Assembly (NCBI GenBank): GCA_951394405.1 | Contig: OX596339.1 | Location: 3,348,001-3,412,000, forward strand | Reading direction: 5' to 3' | Origin: Coprinellus micaceus | Taxonomy: Eukaryota > Basidiomycota > Agaricomycetes > Agaricales > Psathyrellaceae | Length of the DNA stretch: 64,000 bases | Shown here: positions 1 to 13,600 of the stretch, in pieces | How positions within the stretch are numbered: the first letter of the stretch is position 1 | Layout: every line of letters starts with the position of its first letter | Position numbers and translations under genes: made by a program | The notes under the pieces: generated by a model | What the model was told of the DNA's origin: nothing | The model's database searches: none | Seen by the model: the letters and a program-made list of their open reading frames with translations, nothing else

Positions 1-3000
1 GTATCCTTTATTACAGGTCGACCGTACAGGGTTGGTTTGGGACTAAAGCGAGGATTGGGAAGGGGTTTTTGGGAACATGAGATGCGGCGAAGCCGGATTT
101 GAATTGACCTTGATCTCTAGCAGCTTTTGCGATAATTCACCAGGTTCTAGTTGACGCTGAAGACTGGTAGATGCAAGTGCCACCAGTGGCACAATGGTGA
201 GCAGGAGCCGAGAACGGAGCTACAGATTTACTACTTGCCTCAAGGCATGTTGTGGACGTAGAAAGGAGACAACCAGGTGCGACTCGGCTCAATTTCAATC
301 GCGAGGAGACTGATTACGTTTCGACGTAAAGTCCCCGGATATGGCAGAATCCGATCCAATGACTGCAGTTTAAGCTATGATATTTCCTTTTCTGTGTACC
401 GAGCTGGGTTTAGCCTCAAATACGGACCAATTTGAAGCGCCCGAGTTGCCTGCGAACCTTGACTCTGACTCTATACAACCCTTCAGCGCCATACTTCATC
501 TCAAGTGCGCCGCTATTAACTGAGTTATGCCCTTGTGCGTCGTTACCTCCGGGACTCAGACGATCCCGTCTGCTGACCACTTATGATAGTGGTCTCTTAT
601 GATGAAACGGGCGACTGCTTAACGATCTGCATAGCAGCCGTCGGTCAATGTCAAGTGCGCAGCGAAGAAACGCGAAGCAACCTCGTAGATACAAATCAAA
701 TTGGTCAAGCTTGACCGTGAAGGCCTGGCGGCTGAATGGAACTGGTATACTTGTGGGAAGGCACCCAGTCCCTTGCCATGCATCGTCTCGCAAGGTTAAG
801 CGACTCCGTAGAGCATACTAACCGCAGAATAGCTCGCCAATATTGACACCGTCTATAGACCATAATTACGGTAGCCCAAAGGACTGCGTAGTATGGTGCT
901 ATGAATAGGCGCGCATTTGCTCAGCTAGCGATCACGTCGCTGCCATGATAGATGCTGTTTGCGTACATGGTCCTGCTGGCAGGCTACCGTTCAGGAAATA
1001 AAGAGTATCTCCGGATATGAGTACATTTTGCTCCCCGTCGGTGCCACACCCCTCCGTGTACTGAATTCAAGCCATACCGCATTGGAGTTGCCTTCCAGGT
1101 ATCTGGGCTTGATGATTATGTATCAGCTCAGGCGGTAAAATCCTCGGAAATGCTATGGATACACGAGAGCGCTTTGAACATAACATAACCTTCAAAGTGC
1201 GGCAGTCCGAGGAGAGAGGGGTTCTATCGCCAACGGCGGCATGTTGAGCGATTTCATCAACTGATGCGAGAGACCGCCGACAATGTTACAAGTTCTCAAG
1301 GCTATCCGCTCTTACCGAGGCACATTCCTTTTCGGGCGACCGCCAGGGGAGAGTGGAGCCCAAGTCAAATCGCCGTCACTTCTATCAGAACCCCTGACAT
1401 TCTGCTTCCATAACGAGCCACGCAGGTGTAGCGTTATCCTGCGAGCATCTGTGCGAGTCAGGGTAAGTAAGTACGACGAGGCCATTGAGCTCGATTTTCG
1501 AGGGTTGTCCACGGACTTGAAGATTCGGCGTGTGTATACTGTGCAATCCGGGAAACGCGAGAGATCATGACAGCGCTCCTCACCAGGTCGCACAAGACGA
1601 GATGCGGCGTTAACTTTGAAATCGGTATGCATCTGCCTCTGTGAGAAATATGAGGTGCAAGGTGGACAGAAAATGACGATGAACAATTCGAAAATGACAT
1701 GTCCCCTGATACTTCGCAGTTGAAGTTCAGGGCTGGAGATCCTATCGTCGGACAATGTCCGACAAAGCTGAGCAGAGGAGGGAGGCCGGTCGGACGATCT
1801 CGCATGCTGATTGCCGGAGAGATTCGCGTTCCCACCTCCATTTCCCCGCCACGATTTCTGAGTGGTGAATACGTCCCAACGAGGCCATGCAACTGCCTTG
1901 TACTGAATAGAGGATAACGTCCAGAAAATCACAGTCTTTCTCCCCGTATTGTGTGTGTGGACACCTGCCTCAGGCGGCGCGACGACCAGTGCACCCGAAG
2001 CGACATCCCAACCCCCAACCCCCACAACCGGCGGCGCCCATGGACGGTCCGTCGCGCCCTGGGGATCATCTGTACCTTGATTCAATAGGTGTGGGTACCT
2101 CGAAAGCTAAGAAGCGAGATAAACCGCTGAGACGAGGACGACCCCCAGAACCACCTCACTCTGAAACGCCCGACGGCACTTGTGAGATGCGCCAAGGGCT
2201 CGATCTAGGTTCCACGGTGCTGAAATAAACACAAAGATCGCCTTGAATTCCCGCACAAAAAGCAATGTCAGTTTGTGAGCCTGGCATGTCGGAAGTTGGG
2301 CATACTCTGGCTCTGGCCGCCGAATGCGCTGACCTGCGCTGATGGTCTCGAGAAGAACCCACTGGGATGGTTCGTTGCTCGGTGTGCAACGCCCGTGCGT
2401 GATAAAAATATCTCAATAGTCCAGGCTGAAATTTGAATGGGAGAAGCGTTGATTTCCACTGCGTATCCCGATGAACTGAAGACGAGGGTCGCTTCGCAGA
2501 GTCCGTATCGCGAGCTCCACATTGTTGTGGGTAGGAGATTACCAACCTACAGGACATACCTTCACGGCCGTTAGCATTATCGGTCTTACATATTTCGATG
2601 ACCCCCTCATCTAGCGGTGCTATTTGGCTTGCGGGCCTTCGAGAGCAGTTTGATTGATCTGAACCGCCATGACACCCCACTTCCTAACTTTTCCATCTTT
2701 CGACAATCCATCCTTCTCGTGATGCCCTCGCAGAAATCGCCTTCCCCTCCCCCACATAGAACTGACACGCATCTCGAAATATATATCGGCTGCGAGGCTT
2801 CTCGAGCCCACGATGCGCCTCCCGGCGGTATCTTTGTGTGTTCCAAGAGGCGGTGAGCGTACATGTATGTCTCCCGGACCTCTCACCGATAGTTTGAGGG
2901 TTTTGGCAAGGAAGTCCATAAAAAGATATCGTACTAGATGAAATTACTCAAGCCTGGAAATTAGGATGCAATACGGTGATGCCGAGGCTTGTCGCCGCCG

Positions 3001-5861
3001 CCACCAAAAACTCGTGGCCCACCGCGCCGCTTTAGCCGTCATCGGGCCAGCAGGCCAAATTGCGCCTTGATTTCAACCTCATTGGCGACCCACTCTCGAC
3101 TCTGCCATTGAGACGAAGCGAGATCACTCCCTGCAACTGCAGCACTACTCCGATGTAGGCGCAAAGCCCACTGCGCTTGCGCGCGAAACTGCCGCGTGTT
3201 GGTGGACGTGGGCAGAGAAGACGCCTGGATCGAAGCTAGGCGCTCCGAGATTAAACGTTCGGTAACCACCTTCTCGATAATCTTTCGGGTGTCAGCTCAA
3301 AGAAGGCGAGAGGAAGAATCCTGGGGCCACCCACAGATCGACACCCTTGGACGACCTTGGATCGTGGAAGCTTAGATGGTCGAGTAGCGATCGAGCCTCT
3401 AAGCAAGGGTCTTGGCGAAGACTTGGGCGGGTACTATGGTGAATATGTTCGAAGCTAAAGACACCCCAATGCTGCCTACCTTTAGACTGGGGAGGCCTTG
3501 GAGGGAACAAAAGGCTGTGATGCGGAGGTCAATTCCCGACTAGTAGCCTCTCGCCGCCGCCCCTCAAATGCGCTGGAACGGATCAGTGCGTGCGGGTCCT
3601 TAACCCATACTGTTGCTAGTCTACTGGCAGACATCTGGGTGCCCCACTGACTGGATCTATACCACCTGTACTTGACCCACCCTGGCCCCGCTCGGTACAA
3701 AATCAGTCCCGTCAGTGCTGCGGTGTCATGGAACTTTGCTCGAGCCTAGGGCCTCAAGGTTAGCATACTATTGCCTCGTGGTGGTCCTCAATCCCGATAG
3801 TGAAGGAGCTCTCCCGTGCTACTCCTAAAGGAGTGACTTACGCACGGGCAATTCGAGCGCCTTCAACCTTTCCCGGCGATTGTACGAATATAGGCATGGT
3901 CCTCAATCTACACGCAATATCGGATGATACAATCGCGCTTCATCGACAGTTGAATGGACTAGAACGGTCTACCAAGCCTTGAGGCATCACTCTGGGGTAA
4001 ACTCAGCTTACTGGTCACATCTTGGGTTTGGTGAGGGTAAAGGATAACTTGCTCTCTCCCAGGTGCAACTGCGACCGAGGTCTATTAGACACATCTCGAG
4101 TACCCTGAAATAGAGCGGTCGATCATCCTTCCCTTCATCAAACCAAAATTGACTGGGCAGATCCGGCCTGCGAATCGTAGGTATATACAGTAGTATAATA
4201 GTCTACGGATGCTTCTCAAAACGATGGAAAGCATTGAGGACTGTGGGTGAGGGCCACTGAGGTGGAAATTTGACACTGAATGATGCTGTGGATGGACAGC
4301 TGCGTGACACCTTCTCCACCTGCGGATCTCAGCCCGTGTCATTGTGAGAGATTCAGAAGTGGGAGGTTGGGGGTGCCTCGTTATGAGCTGATGGATTGGA
4401 TCACCACACTCTGTTTGGGGACGACAGTGAATCTATTGTGGGACAGGACACATTGGGTAGTTTGTGAAGAAAACCTTGCTGATAGCGCGACCGCCGAGCC
4501 AGATTCTCTGGTTCTGGAACAACCCTGTTTGAGTGAACTTCTTGCAAGATGTCAATAAAACCGTGATAGTGGTGAATAGGCTCCTCGTGCGCGATGGCGT
4601 AAGGATGTCGTTCCACAGTTCTCGGAGGCGATATAAGCTTCGCTGTACAAGGCGGAGAAGCTCCACTACTACCGCTTCTGGATGTCTCGCGCCCCGTAAA
4701 GGGCTGTTGGCTGAAGCCTTCTTCTTCAAAGGTGCATATGCATTTCGTGAGAGTATATACTATCTAAGGGCTCAGGCACTCAATAACCGCGCCTCCGGTC
4801 TTCTTTAGCTCTCGAGAACGTCGAAACATACCGGAGGGCCCATGGGTATGTCACTTCGCGTTATGTGACGCCCGCGCGCTCTCGCTCGGTGCGGTTAATA
4901 GCCGAGGAAAGGATGATTTTGAGAAATTTGCAAGACGATGGTGCTGGTGTATCGGACGTTTAGGGAGTCCTCAGAACTTCTAGAAACGTCAAAGACAATA
5001 CAATCCATGAGTCTATTTACTGACATTTCTCTGCAACAGCGCGAAAGTGATTGGAGGCCAGTGTCGTGGTACCGACCGTTTAGGTCGACCTCAGCCCTTC
5101 TAGAAGACTTGCAAAGTAGCTGGAGAGACCAGTTTCAGATTCACTGAGATCTGTCTGCAACAGCACGAAGGCTATTGGAGGCCAATGTCGCGGTGCGTCC
5201 ACTTCGAGAACAACTGATGGAATATCTATGGCTCTGCAGACGGCCAGCGAATGAGATTGCAAACATTTGCTGCTGCAGGTCCATACAGGGAAACGGGGCA
5301 TGAGGTTTCACTATATTAGAACGCCAGTGGCGGCCCTGGGTCTCCGCCACCCTGACGCTTGATGGTGGCAACTGTCCTCTGCTCGCAACAGAAATCTTAT
5401 CAGATAACAATAATGTGCTTTTGGATTTACAATTGAGAATACTCGGGGCCCCAGCGCACTAGACAGGGATTGTGGTGTTGAGCTGGGGAAAGTTCTTTGC
5501 GCCGGCGAGGGGGGACTGCCGGTCTGGGAAGAACAAGCACGCTCAATTTGACATGTGGAGAATGGGACACCCGTTCAAGAAAGTCGTCTGACTTGGAATG
5601 ACAGGAGTGGGCGCCGGGGGCCAAAATCAGCAAGAAAAAATACCCTGGGGAGTATCTGAGAAATGGACGGACCAGTTTGTTCGCGCCGCACCTCGCGAGG
5701 GGACCCAGGTGACCTAGGCGCTTGTTTTTGCCGAGAGACCCTGAAGCGCCCGCGTCGGCATGCTGTGATCTGATCGATTCCACGTGCCATCAATTTTGTA
5801 CCTCCCATTTTCGAATTCAAGATTAGATTGGCTATTTACCCCCTTGACTCCCACCTTCACC
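1..5861. other. gene-poor region
   Basis: No reading frame here shows a recognisable domain, exon chain or family motif on either strand. Short frames overlap on opposite strands without a consistent spliced model. The longest, 257 codons on the minus strand at 1312-2085, has no family resemblance and is crossed by plus-strand frames. A weak diverged tandem duplication lies at 4936-5190. The last few hundred bases before 5862 should hold the GUA1 promoter and leader. Confidence 0.6.
4936..5190. repeat. diverged two-copy tandem repeat, about 124 bp period
   Basis: CTGCAACAGC followed by a conserved GGAGGCCA stretch occurs at 5031 and again at 5155. The preceding segments (GTTTAGG near 4960 and 5080, CTTCTAGAA near 4978 and 5098) repeat at about the same spacing. 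The copies differ by many substitutions, so the duplication is old. No protein function was recognised in either copy. Confidence 0.5.
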
Positions 5862-8131
5862 ATGGCCATTGGCATTCACGACCAGTTTGAGACCATCCTC
5901 ATCCTCGACTTCGGTTCCCAGGTACATATCCCTGTCAATATCGCTCTAGAATGAAATGGATTGACTAAGATGAATCGAACACTTTTTCGCAATTAGTACA
6001 GCCATCTCATTACCCGGAGATGTCGTGAACACAAGGTCTACGCCGAGCTTCTGCCATGCACGACGAAGATTGTAGACATCGACTTCAAGCCCAAAGGTTC
6101 GAAGCTTTACTCGTTGGGGGAAGTCAGGAATTGGGGCTGAATCGAGTGTCCGTCAGGAATCATCTTGTCTGGTTCGCCTTATTCCGTTTACGACAAGGAC
6201 TCACCGCACGTCGACCCCGCTGTCTTTGAGCTCGGAGTCCCTATCTTGGGTATCTGTTATGGTCTGCAGGTGCGTTACTCGCGTACCTGCATCGTCGAAC
6301 GGCTCAAGACCCATCGGGTTAAAAGGAAATAGCCTGGAACCTCGGAGGCGAGGTGACGAAATGCGACCACCGCGAATACGGTTTCGCAAAGGTCCAAGTC
6401 AACACATTTGGAAGTGGACAGGTGGACGCCCTCTTCAGGGACCTTGGGGATGAGATGGACGTGAGTTGTCGATCTCCCGCCATCCGCCCCAATCCTGACT
6501 CTACCACTCTTATCTCGCTTAGGTTTGGATGTCGCATGGAGATCAACTTTCCAAGCCCCCAGCAGACTTCCATGTCGTCGGACACACCGATACAGCCCCA
6601 TATGCTGCCCTTGCACACAACAGCAAGCCCATCTACGGTATCCAGTTTCACCCCGAAGTTACCCATTCCGTCAGGGGCAAGGAGGTTATCGGACGATTCA
6701 TTCTCGATATCTGCAAGTGCGCTCCCAACTGGACTATGGTCGGTATCCTCCCTTTTGCATCGCTGATGTAACTGGTGCGATGATCGTCCGCCCATTCTAG
6801 GAAGAGTTCATTGGGAAGGAGATTTCCCGTATTCGAGAAATTTGTGGCCCCAAGGGTCGCGTTATCGGCGCTGTCAGCGGTGGTGTCGATAGTACTGTCG
6901 CTGCGAAGCTCATGCACGAGGCCATTGGTGACCGGTATGTGTCTTCTACCGCATTTCTGTCGACCTTCTGAACGTGTCTTTCATTTAGCTTCCACGCCAT
7001 TATGGTAGATAACGGTGTCCTTCGCATGAACGAGGCCGACCAGGTTCATGAGATGCTGAACAAGAACCTCGGCGTCAACCTGACTGTCGTTGATGCGTCC
7101 GACAGGTTCCTCTCAAAGCTCGATGGTGTCGAGGATCCTGAGCAGAAGCGTAAAATCATCGGTAACACATTCATCCACGTCTTTGAGGAGGAGGCCGCCA
7201 AGATCGAGGCCGCTGCCGAAGCGGAGGAGAAGAAGGGTGCCGACCCCAAGGGACGCGTCGAATGGTTGCTGCAGGGAACGTTGTACCCTGATGTCATTGA
7301 GAGCATCAGCTTCAAGGGCCCTAGTGCGACGATTAAGACACATCACAATGTTGGGGGCCTGCTGGCTGACATGAAGCTGAAGCTCATCGAGCCCCTGAGG
7401 GAGTTGTTCAAGGGTGCGCTGGCTTCTAGATCATGTGTTAATTTTAGGTGGACTGACATTGACTTTCCCAGATGAGGTTCGTGCCCTTGGCCGCCTCCTC
7501 GACATCCCCGCCCCTCTCGTCCAACGTCACCCCTTCCCCGGACCCGGCCTAGCCATTCGTATCCTCGGCCCCGTCACCCGGGAGCAGGTTAAGATCCTGC
7601 AACAGGCCGACAAAATATACATCGAAGAAATCCGTAACGCAGGTTTGTATGACCAGATCTCTCAGGCCTTTGCCGTCCTGCTTCCCGTCAAGGCCGTCGG
7701 CGTCATGGGTGACGCCAGGACATACGAGCAGGTTATTGCCCTCCGGGCAGTTCAGTCTGAAGACTTCATGACGGCTGATTGGTACGTTTTTCCTTTCCTG
7801 ACAACATGAGCCAGTTGGTTGGTCTCTGGGAAGTAGTATTCTGACGATCGTGAACCGAACAGGTTCGTCTTCCCTGCCCCTATCCTGAAGAAGATTTCCT
7901 CGAGGATCACAAACGAGGTCGCCGGTATTAACCGTGTGACGTACGATATCTCGTCCAAGCCTCCTGCGGTGAGTAATCTTTCTTGTTATCATATCCTCTC
8001 TCTACCCATCTATGTCCCCCTTTCCTACCTCTCCTTCATACCGGCATCCTTTTCGCTCCGCAGTTATATTGGTCAAACGGCATCAGGCAGTGTACTGACG
8101 AGACGCTCTACAGACGGTCGAGTGGCTCTAA
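5862..8131 (+). CDS. GUA1: GMP synthase (glutamine-hydrolysing)
   Basis: This enzyme converts XMP, glutamine and ATP to GMP in cytosolic de novo guanine nucleotide synthesis. Ten exons join in frame. The N-terminal class I amidotransferase domain has the nucleophile motif GICYG and the catalytic His in IQFHPEV. The ATP-pyrophosphatase domain has the P-loop SGGVDS after GAV. The C-terminal dimerisation domain has [12 protein letters not shown] and ends in ISSKPPA followed by TVEWL, close to the family's usual IEWE end. The start at 5862 ([20 protein letters not shown]) sits just before the first amidotransferase strand. The last coding exon is only 18 nt (8114-8131). All key residues are present and no frameshift is seen. 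Identification is from strong family similarity. Confidence 0.97.
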
Positions 8132-10699
8132 ACGTGGAGCCGATACTAGGACAGACTTTAGGGGTGGTGGCGGCGTATGCATCTTTGGAATGTTTAACCC
8201 TGTTCGTGTGTTTCAATAGGTCGCTTATGGGTAAAGCGCTAAGAGCGGGATTTGCTTCACGGGAAGGTAATGAAAAGTGCATTTGATTGTTGTGCGGGAC
8301 CCTCTTTCTAGACAGAACGAGTTAATCAAAAGACGTGAGCATAGCATCACTTCCATTCGTTACATGAAACCACGGCTGTGGACTAGCAACAATAAGGAAG
8401 CGTCGAACCCACCGTCCCCGGATAGGTGAGCGCCGGATAAGACGACTCTTCACGACGGTTGGATTGGTGCAGGCCTGATGACCGGGATTTCACCCCCCGC
8501 TGACCTACTCACTCCACTGTCCCGAACATACTATACCGAATATTGAAGGCACGTTTTCGGTGCCCTTGCAATTGTCATGAAGAATACCTAATGATACGGG
8601 TCAGGTTCCATTTACATGGCGCGATTAAGGGCGTACCTAGAGGGGCAAAGCGATGTTAACGCTGGCCTATGTGTGGGTCGTTGACTTCTTAAAAAGGTAT
8701 GTCTTACGCCAGAGGCGAACGAGGACATTTAGTGATACCTCCAGGGATGGTTCCTCGTTCCCCTGGACGACCGGAGTACTGCATTTGAGCTTTTCGAGAA
8801 GCGACGCTATTCCTAGGTTAGTCAGTGTGTGCTGGAGCCGGCCGTTTGGTGGCAGTAGATGAAGCTGGATTTGTATCTCTAGAGAGGGCGAGGGAAGAAC
8901 CTCGACAAACGATCGGTTTCGACTGGAAGGTTCTACAACCGAGATTGTCGGCGAGCACGCGCCCCGCGCGTTCCCATTCCGTTGGGGAGAATGTCTGAAA
9001 GAGATGCCCGTCCTAGAGTTTGTGACCCGGTGGACAAGAAAGGGCATTCCATTTAACTTCGAAGTAGTCACCGGTCTGAATCGTGTAGCGCTGATCAAGT
9101 ACCTACGACCACGCAAAGCCAAAGCACCTCGGTTGGGAATTGGCCGGCGAGTATGTGATGGGGCTGGACCCTCGTTCGAAGGACTACATTGTAGTGACTG
9201 CTATCAATAGCCACTAACCCATCTCGCCTTCCTCGAGACATATGCGGCGCGGTAAGAGAGCGCCCCCGATCGTTTGGGATGGGAGTCTCCAAGCTCCAAA
9301 AGGCGTGGTGACTGGCGTTAGACATATCGTCGCTAGGCATAGCGGGAAGTCCTTACCGCATCGAATGTGGTTGATGGATGCATAACTCCCCGTGCTTGGT
9401 GGAAGAATGTGTCGTCGAGCAAGGGTGCCGTCATATAGGCTGCAGCGTGTTGGGGAGCGATGTGTGTCAGTACCTGGACTTTTTCTGTGCCCGAGTCCGT
9501 CGAGGGCTGAGTTTGTTCGGGCGCTTACCCCTCATTCTCGGGATTGGACGAAGATAGTATTCGTTCCGAGTTACAAGGCACCTGCGGGCGCCGAAGATTG
9601 GGCAGGAAAGTGTCTCTATGGGCTTCGCGTCCGAAGGAGCTGTGGCTGTCCCGAGGACTGCGAACCGATTGCAATTCTGAGGAACGGCAATATGAAAATA
9701 CCTAAAATGAGCTTATAAAACAGTTCGAGGTGCATGGAGTTGGAGTATACACTATGTTTCCATGCTGAATTCTCATTTACGAGCGAGCGTATCAACACTG
9801 CATTAGAAAGAGAGACGTTAGAGCGGTGGAACGTATGCAAAACATGCACCAAACCTACTAGATCCAGAGCGGTCCTTGAACAGCGAAATCGGTTCTCTGG
9901 TAGCGAGTGCGATTCCATCGTGTATCTAGCGTTGCGATCCCCGAAGAGGCTTTCTAGATGGAAAGAGGATGAAGTCACGAACACTGAGTTCACGGATAGT
10001 GATCTGTGCTGCAAAGTTTGCGACGCCGAGCAGGCCAAACCTCCGAGTCCTAGACCTATGAAGGGGTGGACTCAGCCGTACTGGCACCCTACAGACGTCA
10101 TTCGAGGGCTATTGCAATCGCCACTCAAACTGGGGTTGGCATAGATAGGGATATATAGGACTCCACAGGTCACTCCGGTCAAGATTGAAGGTGTCACCTC
10201 TGGTCTCGATGGAGGCGCTTGAATCCCGCGGGGGCCACCAACACCCTGGGCCACATTCAAGGCCACTTCGACCCAAGCAACTGGTCGATCCTGACCGAAC
10301 AGGCACGACAGGTAAGTGGGGTGTTACATCGCATCTACAGAGTGATTGCGAAGAGGTCTTGCCCATGATTCTGTTGGGGGACGGACACAGGGCTTGCAAC
10401 TTGGACTTCATCGCAAGTCTTTCGCACATTGCCGTTTTTGGTGGACCTAAGTGCAAACGGAGAGCCTCAGAACACTCTCAACCGGTTCAGACTCCCAGAG
10501 CGTACCATGAGATGCCTCCCAAGCGATTTACCTCTGAAATCAGGGTCGAGGTTGGGAGCGACCTTCGAAGCCCAGATTGAAGGCCCAGCGTCGATCAGCT
10601 GACGGTGCCCAAAGTGACAAGCGCTGACGGCAAACCCAAAACCCTTCCCTTCCCCAACAACCACCACAAATTCTAGTCTTTCCTTTCATCTATTTTGAA
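8132..10699. other. intergenic, no gene seen
   Basis: This 2.6 kb stretch holds only short, overlapping frames without recognisable motifs or exon chains. It contains the 3' region of GUA1 and the promoter of XRN1. A pyrimidine-rich stretch (CTTCCCTTCCCC) near 10640-10655 precedes the XRN1 start and could be its leader. Confidence 0.5.
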
Positions 10700-13600
10700 A
10701 TGGGTAAGTTCAAGTAACTACTACTTGACGATGAGGTTCTGAACGTTGTCAAGGTATCCCCAAGGTCCGTTGTACACTGTGGTAGCGAAACTGCAGGGCA
10801 GATGTGTTGACCGCTGTCCCAGTTTTTCCGTTACATTTCGTGAGTCTCAGGACCGTATTCTCGATAATGGGCCGCCCAATGACCGTGTATCAGAGAGCGA
10901 TACCCTTTGACTTCGCAACTTATCCAAGAGAACAAGATTCCTGAGTTTGGTGCGTGCACCATTAGAACTGAAGGGCTACGCGTACGCTGAACACGTTGCA
11001 TGCAGATAATCTCTACCTCGATTTCAATGGCATTATTCACAATTGCTCACATCCCAACGATGAGGATGCCCATTTTCGCATGAGCGAAGAGCAGATCTTC
11101 ACCTCTATTTTCGCATATGTCGACCACCTCTTCGCCAAGATCAAGCCCAAGAAGTTGTTCTTCATGGCTGTGGATGGTGTCGCACCGCGCGCCAAGATGA
11201 ACCAGCAGCGGAGTCGGCGGTTTAGGACGGCCAAGGAGGCCAAGGAGGTCAGGGAGAAGGCTGAGAGGAAAGGGGAGAAGCTGCCAGAGGAGAAGGCGTT
11301 TGACAGCAACTGTATCACACCGGGTATGTGTGTTGTCGGTTTATGTTGACGATGCCTAACTCTCCCCAGGCACGCCTTTCATGGTTCGCCTCTCTGAGCA
11401 GCTGCGCTACTTCATAAACAAGAAGATCACGGAAGACTCCAACTGGCGTAACGTCCAGGTTGTGCTCTCGGGGCACGAAGTGCCTGGAGAGGGCGAGCAC
11501 AAGATCATGGAGTACATTCGACTTGCGCGCGCACAGCCAGACTACAACCCCAACATCCGCCACTGTCTGTATGGATTGGACGCGGACCTGATTATGCTGG
11601 GTCTGCTGAGCCACGACCCGCATTTCTGCTTGCTGCGAGAGGAGGTCAAGTTTGGGCCGCAGAGGGGCAGGAAGGGCGGTCAGAGTCTCGAGGCGATCAA
11701 CTTTTACTTGCTCCATCTTTCAATGATGAGAGAGTACCTCGACCTCGAGTTCCACGACATCGAATCCACGCTGCCCTTTGACTACAACGTCGAGCGTGTC
11801 ATTGACGACTTTATCTTGCTCGCGGTGTTCATTGGCAACGATTTCCTACCTAATTTGCCGGATCTACATATCCATGAGAACGGATTAGAGAAGTTGTTTG
11901 ATGTGTACAAGAAGGTGCTTCCGGGGCTTGGTGAGTAAGCGACTCTATATTGCGTGCCTCCGCTCATTGCATGTTTAGGTGGCTACATCAACGAGAATGG
12001 GACGATCGACACAAAGAGGCTGCAGGTTGTTCTGGACGAGATGGCGCAGTGGGAGCGCGAGATCTTCGAGAAGGAGTACGTGGACATGAACTGGTATAAG
12101 GGGAAGCAAGCGAAACACGTCCAGGAGATGGAGCAGGGAAGGAAGAGGAGCAAGCTGGGTGCGTCTTGTGGTCCAGTGGTTGCTTCTGGCTTCTGACACT
12201 TCACATAGTCCTTACGAAACCACAACGCGCTCTCTTCGACGCGTTCGAGGCCTTCGTATCCAAGAACCGTAAACCCTCCGCCCAATCAACGGCTCGGCTT
12301 GCCTTCAAGAATGACTTCCCCGCGCGGGAGCGGGCGTTCTTGACGCAAATTGCACAGGAGTTGAATTTGGTGTTGAGGTGGGATGAGTACGATGAACAGG
12401 ACGTCAATTTAGCTACTGTTAGGTTCCCGAACGCAGTCGAGGGTGAGACACCGTCAGCGACCACACCCGAGAATGGGACCCCAGCCCCGGTGGCGGATGG
12501 AGATGACGGGCAGTGGGAGGACGTGGATGAGGAGGACGAGGAGGACGAGGAGAGCTGGGCAGCCGTCGACAGGGTGTTGAGGAAGTATAGGAAAGCTCCG
12601 GTGGAGGATCCCGATGCGGAAGGCACTTTTGATGAGAGGCACGAGCGGTCCGTTAAGGAGAAGATGGATGAGTGGAAGCGGCAGTACTACAAGGTATTTC
12701 AAAACTAGCTTCATTATTCCTTCGTATGTTGACAACCGGCCCAGGAGAAGCTCGAGATTTCGTTTGATGACCCCAAGGAGCTTGGTGACTTGATATATCG
12801 CTATGTGGAGGGATTGCAGTGGGTTATGCACTACTATTACGGCGGCGTTGCATCGTGGGGCTGGTTCTACGATTACCACTACGCTCCTCGGATATCGGGT
12901 TCGTCTTATCTGACCTATTACCAATCCCCTACTCACACGAATTCCTTCTTCCTGTTCAGATCTAAATGGAATCGACAAGATGGAGTTCAAGTTCGAACTG
13001 GGCAAGCCTTTCAAGCCGTTTGAACAGCTTATGGGAGTGTTGCCCGCTGCAAGTAAGGATCTGATCCCCCTGGCTTATCAGGTGCGTTCATTTTGGGTTG
13101 ATGAGTTGGGCGTCCCGTTGCTGATGAAATTGGAATTCCGTAGGAGCTCATGCTCGACATCAACTCGCCCATCATCGACTTCTACCCGACTAATTTTGAG
13201 CAAGACCTCAATGGAAAGAAGGCAGAATGGGAGGCTATTGTCAAAATTCCCTTCATCGAAGAAGAGAGGCTGCTTAAGGCCATGGCTTGTAAGCCGATCT
13301 CCATTTCTATCTCCCAGATCAGAATGTGACCATTTTGCGATAGCTCGCGAACATAGACTCACCTCGAGCGAGCGTGAACGTAACACTTGGGGGCCAAGCC
13401 TCAAGTTCACCGTCAGCACCGGCGAACCCACCGTCTATCCCTCTTCCCTTCCAGGCTTCTTCCCTCCCATTTATCGCTGCATGTGCGTTACCGAACCGTT
13501 CGACCTCCCTACCCTCGACGGGCTCCACCTCATCCCCGGTTTACGCGAAGGCGTCTTCCTGGGCGCCGAGGCCCTCGCAGGATTCCCTTCCCTCAAGACT

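Noticed and set aside
1312..2085. Minus-strand frame of 257 codons
   Set aside because: No recognisable domain, mixed composition, crossed by several other frames, and no splice continuation; most likely a chance frame in GC-rich DNA.
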